Notes: generated by a model from the letters alone, not told the origin. DNA of 64,000 bases from Roridomyces roridus (GCA_029378245.1 JARKIF010000005.1:186001-250000); one strand, 5' to 3'; positions 12,090 to 24,209 are shown, numbered from the stretch's first letter. Numbers and translations are program-made.

Positions 12090-14712
12090 CTAGTGCGTCT
12101 CTTCCGTTTCCTCAGAAATGATGCTTCCAATGCTTAATGGGTTTTTCTTGCCCACTTCCCTATTGCCCCGAGACGCACTTCCGCTGCGTATTTGGATCAC
12201 AGCATGTGCTCCTTGTGGACTCCCTCGACTAGCCCCATTTGAATCACCTGCGACCTCCTCCTCCCTCGAACGCAGTGGGGCCAGCTCGATGCGAGCGTTC
12301 GGGCTGCGCAGCGCGCCGACCTGGCTTTGCGCTTGCCCTTGAATTTGAGCCGGTTGAGTACCGTTGCCGCCAACAAGGAGATGAGACTGAGGCTGCTGCT
12401 GAGGCTGTTGGGAGTAATCGTTCCAGGCCGGGACTGGCGGAGGCGCAAAGCCACTCGGCGGCGTCCCCCAGGCAGGAGGCTCGTGCTGAGGTTGATGCTG
12501 GGGTTGCGGCTGCGGCTGTGGCTGCGGATAGGGATAATACGGCGGGGCAGCATATGGGCGATAATATTGCTGAGGCGGCGGCGGAGGGCGGGCATTGGGA
12601 TTCATGGTGTTGGGATTGGGTGCCATACTAGGCACCATCGTCGGATTCGCTTGCCCCATGTTGGTATTTTGTGAGGTCTGCGGGATATTAGACGGAACCA
12701 CGTGGCTCTGTGCCATGTTCATGCCCATGCTAGGCACAGTTGGAGTGGAGTTCTGTTGATGGGGAGGCGGCGCTGCATACTGAGAATTGTAGTCATACCC
12801 CTGCTGCTGGTCGTAGTATGGATAGTGCGGTGGTGGCGGGGGCGGGGGATATCCATAATCATAGCGCATTGGTGGAGGCGGCGGAGCATATTGATGCTGT
12901 GGGTGTGGGTGTGAGTATGGGTCGCTGTAGGTCCCTGGCCAAGGCGGTGGATAGGCATGGGGATAGTAGGGGTGTTGATATTGAGCAGGGTGAGGCGCAT
13001 ATGGGTGCGCGTGGGGAGGCGGCGGGGGCGGCAGCATGTCGGCACGGTAACCAGGTGGCGGGGGAGGGGGAATGTGCTGCTGTTGTTGTGGCGGTGCAGG
13101 GATGCTGGCGTCGAACGGCGCATATGGAGCACCTGTCCGCCCATCGTATCCAACTTCTGGTGGTGGCCCACTGGCGTGCGAAACAGGCGGCGGTGGAGGC
13201 GGGATCACCATTTGACCTTGCGTTTGTTGCTGCTGTTGGCCTTGAGCACCCTGTATCTCTGCGCCAGGCGGAAGGTGGGATCAGCGGCGTCGAAGGCCAG
13301 GCGGTACCGACCGGGGGTGCCCCTCCAGTGTTGTTAGAACCTGTACCATCGTCGATACGACTGCGCTTCGCCGGCCGTTGGTTCTAGAGAAAAGATTACT
13401 CTTGCGAAAGACGTGTGGGAAAGTAGCGCACCTTGCTATCATCGACCACGGGCGGATCCGGGTCCACGGTCGGCATCCCCAACGCTCCCATGTCAGAGGG
13501 TGCATCAATCAGCCCGCCACCCCGCTCGCCGGCAACCGGGAGGAGCCCTCTGTCGCCAGCTAAGAGGACACGTTAGAAGGGTCAAAATTCGATGGGACAG
13601 CATACCTGATCTCGCTTTCCTCATCCGAATATCCTTTCGGATGCGAATCTTGATCCCCTGGTCAGCCAGGGAGCACGTGAGCGGGGAAGATTCTGTGCAA
13701 GATTAGAAAATTCGAGGATGGTATATAAACTCACCCTCCACTCCGGGAAATTTCTTGGCCGTGTACACGTAGAACGGTGCACTATAGATGCTCTTGCAGT
13801 GGCGAACATCATTACTGGGCAAATTCAGCACAAATGTTCGGTCAAAAGAGAATAGACGGACCCCACAACCTCGAACAAGCTAAGCTTGAGTCGATATGAC
13901 CCCTCGGTACGCACCGAGAGGTCCGGAAACACGAAAAATCCCGCATCAGAGGCAGGCGATGCTGGGGGTACCGTGAGCATTGCAGTGAGCCCACGAGCAA
14001 ATAATATACCAGTAGTGGGTCCCCCATCTTTATCTTTGCCCGTGCCCGCCGTAGGGTCCTTGAGCGCATATAAGCTGCTCACGACACTTCCTGTGGTGCA
14101 TCGTGTGCGTCCGTCCTTGAGCCAGTGTAGTTCGGTGTCGTCATCCGGCTTGGCTAAGCTCGCAAACATAAAGTAGTAGGGATTTTGAAGGAAGGATTGC
14201 GCATAGCCGGGCAGATTTGTGTAGGGAGGATCGTCCGTTTCCTCTCCAGAGGTCCGCGCTTCTCCGTCTGCTGGAGCAGAGGCAGAGGCAGTGTTGGACA
14301 CGGCAGGGTCCGAGGCTGCGGGGTCGATAACACGGAGCTGGACAATAACAGGCGGGTCGATGGGCCGGCGGTCGGCTGTAGAGTACCAGCATGAGCAAAA
14401 GAAAAGCAGCAAATAACTGATAGACAGACCCTTGCCGCCGATCCCACACATGCGCGCCTGTTTCGGTTCTTGGCGGACAGTGAGCTCGTACTGCCTGATC
14501 ATTGTCCGAGTCGGTCAGTGTTCAATGTAAACGGATGTATGAGCTCAGGCAGGACCCAAGCCCACGGATTCGGTCCATCAGGGCTCAGAGACCCAGATGC
14601 CGGGTGAAAAGTAAAACGGGACGCACAAGCGTAACCTGTCCTGAGCGTAGGTCGCAGGCATCGTGTGCGGCACCATCTCAAGCTCGCCGCCTCCTTCCAC
14701 CGACGAATCCAT
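12090..14712 (-). CDS. Velvet-domain transcriptional regulator (VelB/VosA type) with a long Pro/Gln-rich tail
   Basis: Velvet factors bind DNA with an NF-kappaB-like fold and control development and secondary metabolism in fungi. Seen: a first exon from 14712 (MDSSVEGG...ATYAQD) joins across an intron to QYELTVRQEPKQARMCGIGG. More exons give RPIDPPVIVQLRVID, NPYYFMFASLAKPDDDTELH, WLKDGRTRCTTGSVVSSLYA, FFVFPDLSVRTEGSYRLKLS, HCKSIYSAPFYVYTAKKFPG and LADQGIKIRIRKDIR, which is the complete velvet domain. The domain is followed by a linker containing RPAKRSRIDDG, a likely nuclear localisation signal. From about 13250 to the stop at 12090 comes a tail of about 390 residues of Pro, Gln, Tyr and His (PPPPPP, QQQQ, HPYAPHPAQYQHPYY). 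Introns near 14400, 13830, 13735-13690, 13607-13562, 13432-13385 and about 13311-13263 have consensus ends; the last (GTACCG..GCGCAG) is required to keep frame. The domain call is secure; the VelB subtype is inferred from sequence memory. Confidence 0.88.
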
Positions 14713-15073
14713 TTGGTGCGTGAGTGAGCAAGTTACGTTGGAAGCTGCCGAAGACGGCAAGTGATCAGTTTACATCGTCAACAGTAACTCTCAAGTAACT
14801 CTAATGCTTGGTGCTTTTCTCGAACGGCAATACTATGTGACATGCAGGAATTTCTCGCAAGCTCTCTCGAATCTACCATTAATTCATTTTTCTGGTAAAC
14901 CGGAGACCTGGTGCAAGACTCTGGGAACATCTCGCGAACCTCTCTACTTTAGGCTCAGACTGTGAGATTGGCGGAAAGATGTCGACCCTTGCACTGGTCC
15001 CTCTCTTTGTTTGAAAACAGTATCCCACGTCTCATCCGCATTTCTCACCGAACGGAAAGCGGTATCCCGTTCA

Positions 15074-16607
15074 TTACACCCGTCCATCTTCCCTCCGTGG
15101 CCGGACCCGCAAAGCATGATACGGCTTCCCTGGTAGCCGCACACCGAACGCGGCCTCGGGTTCAGCACCAACGATGATCCCTCCCCGCTGGCGCAACGCA
15201 GGGGAAACTGGCAATTCAGCCTTTTCGACCCGCGTGACCGTCATGTTCCACACGTCAATACTATCCAGCTCGTACAGGCCGTCTTTGTCCTTTGGCAGTC
15301 CGATAGCCCAATGTGCAGGCTGATGTTCTCCAAAATAGAGTAACCGGTACTCGCCTTCGTGTGCGCCCGAGACACGACTAAATTCCCAACGCTCCGTGTG
15401 CTCGATAGGTGTCAGGCCTTGCCGCACATCCTCGTCCAGCAGATCGCGCAAGAACTTGATTCGAGGCGCGCTCTCACCGCGCAGCACGCCACCCTTTGCC
15501 CACCACAACAAATCTTGGTCATGCAGGTACGTCTCGCCGTGGCCGCCGTAACCCCCGCGCAGCACGGTGACCCAGAAGCGATGGACCATTTCCAGCGCCG
15601 ATATGTTGCCCCAGGGACGCGGAATGTTGCCCTCATACTCCATTTCATCGTTGACAACTGGTTTTTTGAATTCAGCGCGCCATTCAGCAGTACGCTTCAC
15701 ATCCCAGTCCTGCACGCAGATATGCGTGATGTAGGGTTTGGTGTAATCGTATTTCGCTGTAACTTCTCCGTTGTGGATGGAGAGCAAATGCTTGTATGGG
15801 TCAGGTATCGTGAACCAGGCGACAAAGCCGGTCCCACCAGTGTAATGGTTTCACATCCAGCAGGAAGTCGTATTCGTTGGCCATTGACCACCACACATTT
15901 CGATATGCAGCAAGCCGGGCAATGACATAGCGCAAATATCGCTCGTCCTGTTCGATAGTCATTTGGCAGAAACCCCAACGGTCGTACGGATGGAACAGAA
16001 TAACATCTGCTTCGATGCCTAGCTTCCCGAGGGCCACTATCTGCCGGTCGAGAAGTTGGAACGCGGCGACGTTTGGTCGAGTCAAGTCGATTTGGTCCTC
16101 CGTCGTTTCAAAGAGTGGTAAAAGTGGTTCGTTTTCACAGTAGATATAATGTTTCGGGAAAATCGCCATGCGCAATTTGTTGAACCCCGCGCTCTCGAGT
16201 GTGGTCAGAGTCTGAGCCTGCATCGGCTCTGGCTGATGTGTCCAGGCGTAGCAGGTCGTGCCAAATGGCCGATAGGGTGTGCCATCTGCATGGGCGAAAT
16301 GGAATTGATTATGAACGTGTACTGGGCCATGGACGCCCGGCAGGGCTTCTATGCAAGTGAAATTGCCCGTTTGACCGTCGAGCGCCGCGACATTGGAACG
16401 GGTAGTGAAGGACCATATGCCCAGTGCGTCCGGCATGAAGCGCACCCGCCAGGTGCTCTCGCCATCGTAGAAACCCTGCACAGTAAAGTCGCGACCGCTT
16501 TGCGTGAATGCAGCGTCGAATTGGGTGGACGTGAAGGGATTGCCAGAACATTGTGCGGTGACTCGGAAGGATGCCTCGAAAGCATCCCACAGCGGGGTTA
16601 CAGTCAT
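15074..16607 (-). CDS. Apiosidase-like glycoside hydrolase (DUF5060-DUF4038-DUF5605), frame broken by one base
   Basis: Putative (beta/alpha)8-barrel glycoside hydrolase related to the DUF4038 apiosidase-like group, probably acting on plant or microbial polysaccharide side chains. Seen: start at 16607 with an N-terminal beta-sandwich (VTAQCSGNPFTSTQFDAAFT, FYDGESTWRVRFMPDALGIW), then the barrel (YRPFGTTCYAWTHQPEPM, FNKLRMAIFPKHY, DVILFHPYDRWGF, NVWWSMANEYDFLLDVKP). The C-terminal half, in another frame, reads HLLSIHNGE, KPVVNDEMEYEGNIPRPWGN and a final beta domain ending at 15074. The two halves meet at 15803: deleting one base there would read through DTDPYKHLLSIHNG, which matches family expectation, so this is a one-base insertion or a sequencing error. 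There is no signal peptide and no intron in 1.5 kb, unlike every neighbour, which suggests acquisition from bacteria or a retrocopy. The substrate cannot be decided. Confidence 0.8.
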
Positions 16608-16779
16608 GGTCAGCTTGATGTGAATTCTTCATAGGTGCATCAGATAGATGGACAAATCGTAATGGTCACAGGACCGTTGCCGTGTTTCCGTATCGATTAC
16701 ATAACTGGAACTTGTTTGTTGTCGCTGATTCAACACAAACAAAAAAACTGGGTCGTTCTTCTCTCTTCCTCCCCTCATC

Positions 16780-19700
16780 ATGGCCGACACAGAGAAGGTC
16801 CCCGGCTCCGAACCCGACCCCGCCCCCGTTTCTACTCCCGCCGCCGATGCTGATGCTGCCCCCGCCCAGCCTGCGCGCACCAAGCGCGAGTACAAGGAGT
16901 TCACGCACGAGGAGGAGAAGGCCACCCACGCCAATGTCGACATGAGCACCATCGAGCTCAAGGCAGAGGACCTTTACGACAAGGAGAAGGTCGACCTCGA
17001 GACGATCGTCATCGAGGACGTCTTCAAGCTCCTCCAGTGCGACGAAAACGGTCTCGCCCCCGAGGAGGCGCAGCGTCGGCTGGGTCTCTTTGGCCCTAAC
17101 AAGCTCGAGTCGGAAGAGCAGAATCCCTTTTTGCAGTTCCTCAGCTTCATGTGGAATCCTTTGTCCTGGGTCATGGAGGCTGCCGCTCTCGTTGCCATCG
17201 CCCTTTCCAACGGCGAGGGTCGTGCTCCTGACTGGCAAGGTCCGTCTCTACTTTACCGTATTTACTACCCCTGACCCCGTTGTTGACCAGATTTCGTTGG
17301 TATCGTCCTACTCCTTTTCATCAACTCTGCTATCGGTTTCTACGAGGAGCGTGGTGCAGGGTAACGCCGTCAAGGCTCTTATGGACTCTTTGGCCCCTAA
17401 GGTTTGTCTTTTCTGTTCCATCTTTAGTCACCAACTCACCTTTTCTTCAGGCAAAGGTCAAGCGTTCTGGCCAGTGGTCCGAGATCGAGTCCGCCGACCT
17501 CGTTCCTGGCGACATGATCTCTTTCAAGATTGGTGACATTGTGCCCGCCGACTGCCGTCTCACGGAAGCTATCAACGTCTCCATTGACCAGGCTGCCCTC
17601 ACCGGCGAGAGTCTGCCCCAGGCCAAGAAGATGGGTGACCAATGTTTCTCGTGAGTGTTCAATAGCTGTACCATATCTTGCTGATTCGCCATAGTGGCTC
17701 CACTTGCAAGCAGGGTGAAGCTGAGGGCGTCGTCATCTCTACCGGCGCCAACACCTTCTTCGGTCGTGCTGCTTCCCTCGTCGGCCAGGATGACGATACC
17801 ACCGGACACTTGCAGAAAATCCTTGCACAGATCGGGTCCTTCTGTCTCGTTGCCATCGGTATCTTTGTGCTCGCCGAGATTTTCGTGCTTTATGCTGGTT
17901 TCCGGTACTCGTACCGTCGCGGTCTCGACAACATCCTTGTCCTCCTCATCGGTGGTATCCCCATTGCTATGCCCACCTGTCCTTTCCGTCACCCTCGCAG
18001 TCGGCGCCCAGCAGCTCGCCAAGCACAAGGCCATCGTCACTCGTATCACCGCCATTGAGGAGCTTGCCGGTGTCACCATCTTGTGTTCGGACAAGACGGG
18101 TACTCTCACCACGAACAAGCTGACGATTGACCGGGAGACCATTATCACCTACTCGTACGTTCTTCTCTTTCACCTTGTTCCACTCTCTCACCGTGTACGC
18201 AGGTCGTTCTCTGCCGAGGATGTTATCCTCCTCGCTGCCTACGCTTCACGCACGGAGAACCAGGATGCGATTGACGCTTCGGTCGTTCAGGCTATCGGCG
18301 ACGTCTCCAAGGCGCGCGCAGGAATCAAGCTGCTTGACTTCAAGCCTTTCAACCCCACGGACAAGCGGACGGAGATTACGTATCGTGAGGAGGCTACTGG
18401 TCAGTCTCTCTCTCCTGCCTCTTTCAGCCGATTGACTGACGCGACTCAGGCAAGCTCAAGCGTGTCACCAAGGGCATGACTGGTGCCATCATTGAACTCT
18501 GCTCACGCAACCGGACCGAGGAGCTTGAGGCCAAGCTTGAGGCTGACGTAGAGAACTATGCTACCCGTGGTCTGCGGTCGCTTGCTGTTGCGTACGAGGA
18601 GCTCGATGGAGATGACTTTGAGGCTGAGGGCAACGGTTTCGAGCTCATCGGTCTTCTTTCCATCTACGACCCTCCTCGTTCGGACACCAAGCAGACGATC
18701 GACGATGCGCTTGCGCTCGGTGTCAAGGTCAAGATGGTTACTGGTGATCAGCTCGCCATTGCAAAGGAGACTGGTCGTCGTCTGGGTCTGGGCGACCACA
18801 TGTACGCTGCCAAGGTTCTCAAGGACGGTCCTGCACCTGGTGGCAAGCACCGGACGCTTGATGAGATGATCATGGATGCCGACGGTTTCGCTGGTGTGTT
18901 CCCTGAGCACAAGTATGAGATCGTCAAGCGCTTGCAGGGTTTGGGACATTTGTGTGCCATGACTGGTGACGGTGCCAACGACGCCCCGGCTCTTTCCCGT
19001 GCCAACGTCGGTATCGCCGTCGAGGGTGCCACCGACGCTGCTCGTGGCGCTGCCGACATCGTCCTTACGGAGCCCGGTCTGTCGACCATTGTCCATGCCA
19101 TCCGCGGATCGCGTATCATCTTCAACGTATGCGCAACTACTCGATCTACGCCTGCGCTGTCACTATCCGTATCGTCGTCTGCTTCGCCATCCTCGCATTC
19201 GCGTACAAGTTTGACTTCCCTCCGTTCATGATTCTTATCATCGCGCTCCTCAACGACGGTACCATCATGACGCTCTCGGTCGACCGTGTCTTGCCCAGCA
19301 ACACACCAGACTCGTGGGACCTTGCCGAGATCTTCAGCTACGCAGTTGCCTATGGTCTTTACCTCACCATGTCCACCATCGCCCTCGTCATCATTATCCT
19401 CGAGACCTCGTTCTTCCAGGACAAGTTTGGCGTTTCGCTCGACTCTTTCCCCGTCCAGCACAACGACCCCCAGCTGCACATGGTTGTCTACCTCCAAGTT
19501 GCCATCATCTCGCAGGCACTCATCTTCGTCACGCGTTCGCACGGCTTCTTCTTCATGGAGCGCCCGTCGACGGCGCTGCTTTGCGCGTTCTGCATTGCCC
19601 AACTCATCTCGAGTATCATCGCCGTCTACGCCGACTGGGGCTTCACCAAGATCCATGGCATCAGCGGTGGCTGGGTTGGTATCGTTTGGGTTTGGAACAT

Positions 19701-20031
19701 TGTCTGGTTCATGCCGCTCGACCTCATCAAGTTTGCCATGCGCGCCACCGTCATCAAATACCTTCGTGACCGCCAGGAAGCAGCCCGTGCACGTGCCGCC
19801 CAGACCTCTCCCGATACCGGTGTCCCCATGACGCGTACTCAGTCCCGTGCGGCATCCATCCACGAGAGCATGTACTCGAACCGTGTCAGCTTTATCCGTC
19901 GTGCTGCCCGCAAGGTTGGCTTTGGTCAGAAGATCTCGATGAAGCCCGAGGAGCTGCAACGGTTCAGCTCGATCCAAGCCCAGCGTACTGGTGCGACGCT
20001 CGCTCGCAACCCCAGTCGGACCGCTGCATGA
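16780..20031 (+). CDS. PMA1: Plasma membrane H+-ATPase Pma1 (P-type IIIA), two apparent frame breaks
   Basis: Pumps protons out across the plasma membrane and sets the gradient used for nutrient uptake. Seen: ATG at 16780; acidic and Pro-rich N-terminus; [19 protein letters not shown] (TM1-2); actuator loop DQAALTGES near 17590; the phosphorylation motif [11 protein letters not shown] near 18088 with the catalytic Asp; nucleotide domain; [15 protein letters not shown]; hinge [19 protein letters not shown] near 18967; C-terminal TMs and a cytoplasmic regulatory tail ending in RTAA at 20031. Introns lie near 17240-17291, 17402-17451, 17651-17695, 18154-18203 and 18398-18450. Two single-base problems interrupt the frame: an extra base at about 17978 between AMPT and [14 protein letters not shown], and a missing C at about 19123 between GSRIIF and [16 protein letters not shown]. 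Since Pma1 is normally essential, sequence error is likelier than pseudogenisation unless another copy exists. Confidence 0.93.
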
Positions 20032-20220
20032 GCGCCTCGTCGTCTCTATTTATCTCACTATCATCATTCCCTAGACAAGACAGCCGGCGACGGCTCCCAT
20101 ACCCTTCGCTTGCCGCCGCGATGCCCCTCACGCCACCATTATCACAATTATATCTCTATACAGTATATGTAGTGCTGTTTCAAAAGTTAATTCATAATTT
20201 GCGGATTAGTTTGCTTGGAA

Positions 20221-21294
20221 TCACTCCAGCCTCGATATCGGTAACAAGTTTTTCCTCTTTCCTGTCAATCCTGCACGCCTCAGGATGCCCAGTCTCCCGC
20301 CGCCTCGTTTAAGAATGTAAACACCCGCCGCCACGCCGCTGCCGACGAGTATATGCCACCAGATACCCAACCAACGAGCGTAAAGACGTAGAAGCTGCCC
20401 TACGTATTTAAGCATGACGCGGGCACCCAGTTTGGATGCACCCTGAGTACGAACACCAAACGCGTAGGGGACCTCTGGAGGGTGAGAAGCACCAGATGGG
20501 ACAGCCAGGAGGAGCTCGAGCGCGATTTTGAAGCCGGCGGGGGAGAGGGCACGTGCACGGAGAAATGCGGCCTTGCGAATGGCAAAGAAGCCAGTCATAG
20601 GGTCGCTGGCAGAGGTGAGCGGCCTGGCTAGCAGGCGCGCCCCCCAGCTGATGACCCGCCGGTAAAGAGGCCAGTTGGCGTCCATCGAGACACCAGCACC
20701 GTAACGCGTTCCAAGCGCAATGGATGGTAGCGTTGGGTCGTCCTCGTCTTCGTCCTCGTCACCGCCGAGAGCAGCGACCAACTGAGAGATAGCAGCGGGT
20801 GGGTGCTGTAGATCTGCGTCCATAACCACAAGAAGCGTCCCACGGGCCCGCTCAAATCCACGAAGTACTGCTGAACTCAATCCCGTCTCGCCAGCAGAAC
20901 GTGGCCGCGTGAGCAGCTCTACAGTGGGGTAGCCTTCCTCCCGTAGTCGCGCGACCTCCTCCTCCGTGCCGTCACGCGAGTCGTCGTCAACAAATAGGAT
21001 TTCGGTGCGTGACGCGAGTGACGGCGGGAGGGCAGCAAACGTTGCACGGACAAGAGGCGCGAGATTATCCCGCTCGTGGAATGTAGGGACAATGATAGAG
21101 GTGGAGATGGATGGACCACTTTGGGGCTGCGGCAGAGAGCTGTAAACGGCGGAGACGTTTGGCGTGTAGAGGCTACCGGATGGTGTCAACAACCAGGACA
21201 GAAAGGTTGCGATTAAGAAAGCGGGGAGTGTGCCCGATGTCAGGTGGCGCGACAGGCGGCGGTTCTGAGCCCATGGGGGCAGCGACGACGACAT
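20221..21294 (-). CDS. DPM1: Dolichol-phosphate mannosyltransferase Dpm1 (GT2)
   Basis: Transfers mannose from GDP-mannose to dolichyl phosphate at the ER, feeding N-glycans, O-mannosylation and GPI anchors. Seen: one uninterrupted frame of 357 residues with its start codon at 21292-21294; an N-terminal membrane segment (LPAFLIATFLSWLL, residues about 23-37); the GT2 core STSIIVPTFHERDNL, EILFVDDDSRDGT (nucleotide-binding Asp residues), LLVVMDADLQHPP (catalytic DxD-type site), SDPMTGFFAIRK and GFKIALELLLAVP. A C-terminal membrane helix (LGIWWHILVGSGVAAGVYIL) follows. The C-terminal anchor resembles the single-subunit yeast type. The extra N-terminal TM and the acidic insert GDEDEDEDD near residue 180 are unusual. 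No intron is present. It is tail to tail with PMA1. Confidence 0.9.
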   Translation of the reverse strand: MSSSLPPWAQNRRLSRHLTSGTLPAFLIATFLSWLLTPSGSLYTPNVSAVYSSLPQPQSGPSISTSIIVPTFHERDNLAPLVRATFAALPPSLASRTEILFVDDDSRDGTEEEVARLREEGYPTVELLTRPRSAGETGLSSAVLRGFERARGTLLVVMDADLQHPPAAISQLVAALGGDEDEDEDDPTLPSIALGTRYGAGVSMDANWPLYRRVISWGARLLARPLTSASDPMTGFFAIRKAAFLRARALSPAGFKIALELLLAVPSGASHPPEVPYAFGVRTQGASKLGARVMLKYVGQLLRLYARWLGIWWHILVGSGVAAGVYILKRGGGRLGILRRAGLTGKRKNLLPISRLE

Positions 21295-21354
21295 TTTGAA
21301 AGAGAAGACGTGTAAGATACATTGCAGTACAACAAATTATCAACTACAAATCAT

Positions 21355-24209
21355 TTAAAATGTTCCCGACCGTCTTGTGCTCCTTCTTGGTCTCCCTGTT
21401 CGCGCACTCGTAGTGGCCTCAACAGGTTCTTCCCCAATCAGGCGTGCCAACCGTCGCAGCTCTTCACGTTGTTCTGGGTCCTCATACATGACCCGTAAGC
21501 TCTGCTCGTCCCCAAGACTCTGCCCCTCGAGAGCGCCGTCGTCAGGGCCAGGGCTCAGCGACCGCCGGCGCTCTCCCCCAAATACATCTTCCTCCACTCG
21601 TGTGTCCGAGTGTTGGCGCGATTGCGGCTGTGGTTCCAAGTGAGAATGTGAAAGTAGATGATGCAAGGGTTGACTGACCTTTGAGCGATGCGGCCGCCCC
21701 CGTTTTCCAGCACGAGTGTCGCCTTCGGGTGTAGCTGGACGCTTTCCGAGCAGCGACACCAGGCTTTCCTGAAGAGCCTTGGTGCGGTGGTCGGGAACCT
21801 GGACAGGCGATACACTGGGTCCGCGGCCGCGTCGGAGAGGAGAGGGAGAAGACGAGGACGGGACGCGTGCGGGGGAGGACGAAGAATGGGCTCGCACCAG
21901 CGCCGCCACTGGCTCTTCGCGGCCCCGTCCCACTCCATCAAAGGTTGCAGCACGCCGTACAGCGCTGCTTTGTGTTGTCACTAGAATGGGTTGCACCACG
22001 GGCGTTGATGTGGGTCGCTTCGACGGACTGGGAGTACGTGGGACAACACGCTTGGATGGGGAATCGTTCGCAGGTCCAGAACGTAGCACAGGGCCTGCTT
22101 CCCCAAATGACGGTCGGGCAGGTGGTGGTGGCGAAGGACGAAGCTGTTATCAGGCTTTGGCGGGTCCTGACCGTCGTAGCTATTGGTGATATCCTGCATC
22201 GTATCCTCCGTCGTTTCCTTTTGCTTGCCCTTTCCCTTGTTCTCAGACTCCTACCAAAAACGCATCCACTGGGGGCACTGCACCCTGGTGTGCCATGGCA
22301 GCGAGCCAGTCCATGTTGACTACAGGTACACCCCACTCTCGGGCCCTGGTGTACTTGGCACCCGTCCCGCTCGGACATAGGAGATGCGTCGTTTGCCGCG
22401 AGAAGGCTGGAGCAAGAGTAATGCCTGTACATGGTCAATAGTGGCAAAACCGCGAAAAACTAACCCACCGAGCGCCTTGAGTAATCTGCGCACCCAGCAA
22501 GCCTCCGACGCATCCAACGTCGAAAAACTCAGGGTGATTTGATCGGCCGCTGGGTTTGTTTATTACAAAAGCATACTGAGAGTGCAACGGACAAACCTGG
22601 GATAGGTAGCTTGACTGAAAGAGGCGTAAACGAGACATGGTCGTCTGGCGCACAGAGTCGACTCGTGAAGAGACATTGTTCGAGCCAGCACTCTGTGCGG
22701 TAGCGCGTGCGAGCAGAGGAGCACGTTTCGGCCTGGTACAAGGCACTGCCGCTGCCACGAAATTGAGTTGAAAAGCGAGGCACACCGGCTGAAGGACAAA
22801 CCTGACAAGTCGGACAAGAACAAGATCTGCAGAGGAGGCACTGCCAACGAGGGTGCCGCCCGCATCGAGTATTGCATCTCGCACATTAGCGCTGTCGGTT
22901 TCCCCTAGGAGGAAGAAGGTGTAGCCAGAAAAGAAGCGGGGTGGAACGGAAGATGGCGGCGGCGGTTCAGGATTGGAATCCCCGCTGGTGGTCCTGCCAA
23001 ATGGCAGTCGACTCGGTCCCGCGCTGGGTTCGCGTGCAGCAGTGGCCGTCGCGCGGGGAACTATGAATGAATTGCTGCGCCGGAATGATGAAAGGACGCT
23101 TTTCGGCTCCTCAGGCATCTCATCCACAGCACCTTGAGCTTGCTTTCGCATAACCATTTCACGTGCCTTGCCTGGACTGAGCATGACACCGCCAGCCGCG
23201 ACCTCGTACCCGCGCCCCTTGAGCAAGCTCTCCCAGAGTTGGAGCGTCACAGCGGGCAAGCGCTGTACTGCGGCCAGCTCGTCCTCCTCCTCCTCGTCGT
23301 CGGCACTTGGGATTGGTAACGGATTCGCAATTTCGGGGGTTATTTCGGGTGCCGCACGCCGTTCGGGACGCGGTTGTCTGACGTGATAGCGCGCCTCGTC
23401 GAATCTTCCACCAAAAACGATGGAATCCCAAAACCACTCCTCCCATACAAGTTGAATCGGCGGGTTCGCCTCACCTGCTCGGTTGAACTTTTCCGCGTAA
23501 CGCATCTTGTCGGTCTCTTCGTCGCCGGCGCAAAGAAGATGAGTGACGCGCACTGGTCGTTCGAGGGCTTTGACATATGTGCCGCCGTTGGCGGTCACGG
23601 CCTTGTTGATTTTGGTGCGGCGGAGTAGTTCCGAGATGCCAGAGACGCAGAGGGTGACGCCGGAGAATATAGGAAGGCGGTGGGCAGCGACACTCTGCTC
23701 AAGATCGACGTCGTCACCGTGCTGCCAGATCCGGTGACTGTCGATTATCCATGACGGGCTCAGAATCGGGATTTTGCGCTCCAAGGCGCACTGGGACGCG
23801 TCAGACGCGTCGAAAAGGAGTAATAAGAGACGGACCAGGTATTTCGCACCGCCGTGGTTCTCTGCAACCAGATGGGTGACACGGTCAGTGAACGCGCTAA
23901 CGCTCGTCGCACCGAGTTCGAGAGCGAGTTTGAACAGGCCGGGCTGCAATAGACGCGTCTGTGAGCATGAATGTACCCGTCCACGTTGCTGTAGAGTACC
24001 TTGTCGAGCACGCCGGTGGCACAAACGATGACGCCCTTGAAAGGACGGGGACATGACCCGCTGGGCATGACAGTATCGTCGCTGCCGATGAGTTGGCTGT
24101 CCTGTGCCCAGCAGCTAGGCTCGGGAGAGGCGCGAGCCTTGGCCGTCGCGTTAGGCGCTGCTGGACGTAGTCGTACATTGGGGATTTTTTTGTTGCCTCG
24201 TCGATGCAT
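21355..24209 (-). CDS. DPB11: Dpb11/Rad4/TopBP1 replication-checkpoint scaffold with four BRCT repeats
   Basis: Scaffold that reads phosphorylated Sld3/Sld2 at replication origins and activates the ATR/Mec1 checkpoint kinase. Seen: start at 24207-24209 (MHRRGNKKIPNVRLR); BRCT1 FKGVIVCATGVLDK, intron, LFKLALELGATSVSAFTDRV, THLVAENHGGAKY, intron, CALERKIPILSPSWIIDSHR; BRCT2 IFSGVTLCVSGISELLR to PIQLVWEEWFWDSI; an acidic linker; BRCT3 SGYTFFLLGETDSANVRDAI, then after an intron RYRTECWLEQCLFTSRLC; BRCT4 TLDASEACWVRRLLKALGG, THLLCPSGTGAKYTRAREWG, VPVVNMDWLAAMAHQG near 22300. The tail has SPSKR motifs and LRVMYEDPEQREELRRLARL near 21450, and ends at 21355. Some intron borders between BRCT3 and BRCT4 are approximate. 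Two BRCT pairs plus a basic tail match the fungal Dpb11/Rad4 layout. Confidence 0.88.

Noticed and set aside
15795..15830. A very short intron explaining the hydrolase frame change
   Set aside because: The only GT..AG candidate would be about 27 bases and would remove conserved residues; one extra base explains the frame better.
18748..19977. 409-residue minus-strand frame inside PMA1
   Set aside because: Composition is the mirror of PMA1 codon usage (Asp/Val/Gly-rich); antisense shadow.
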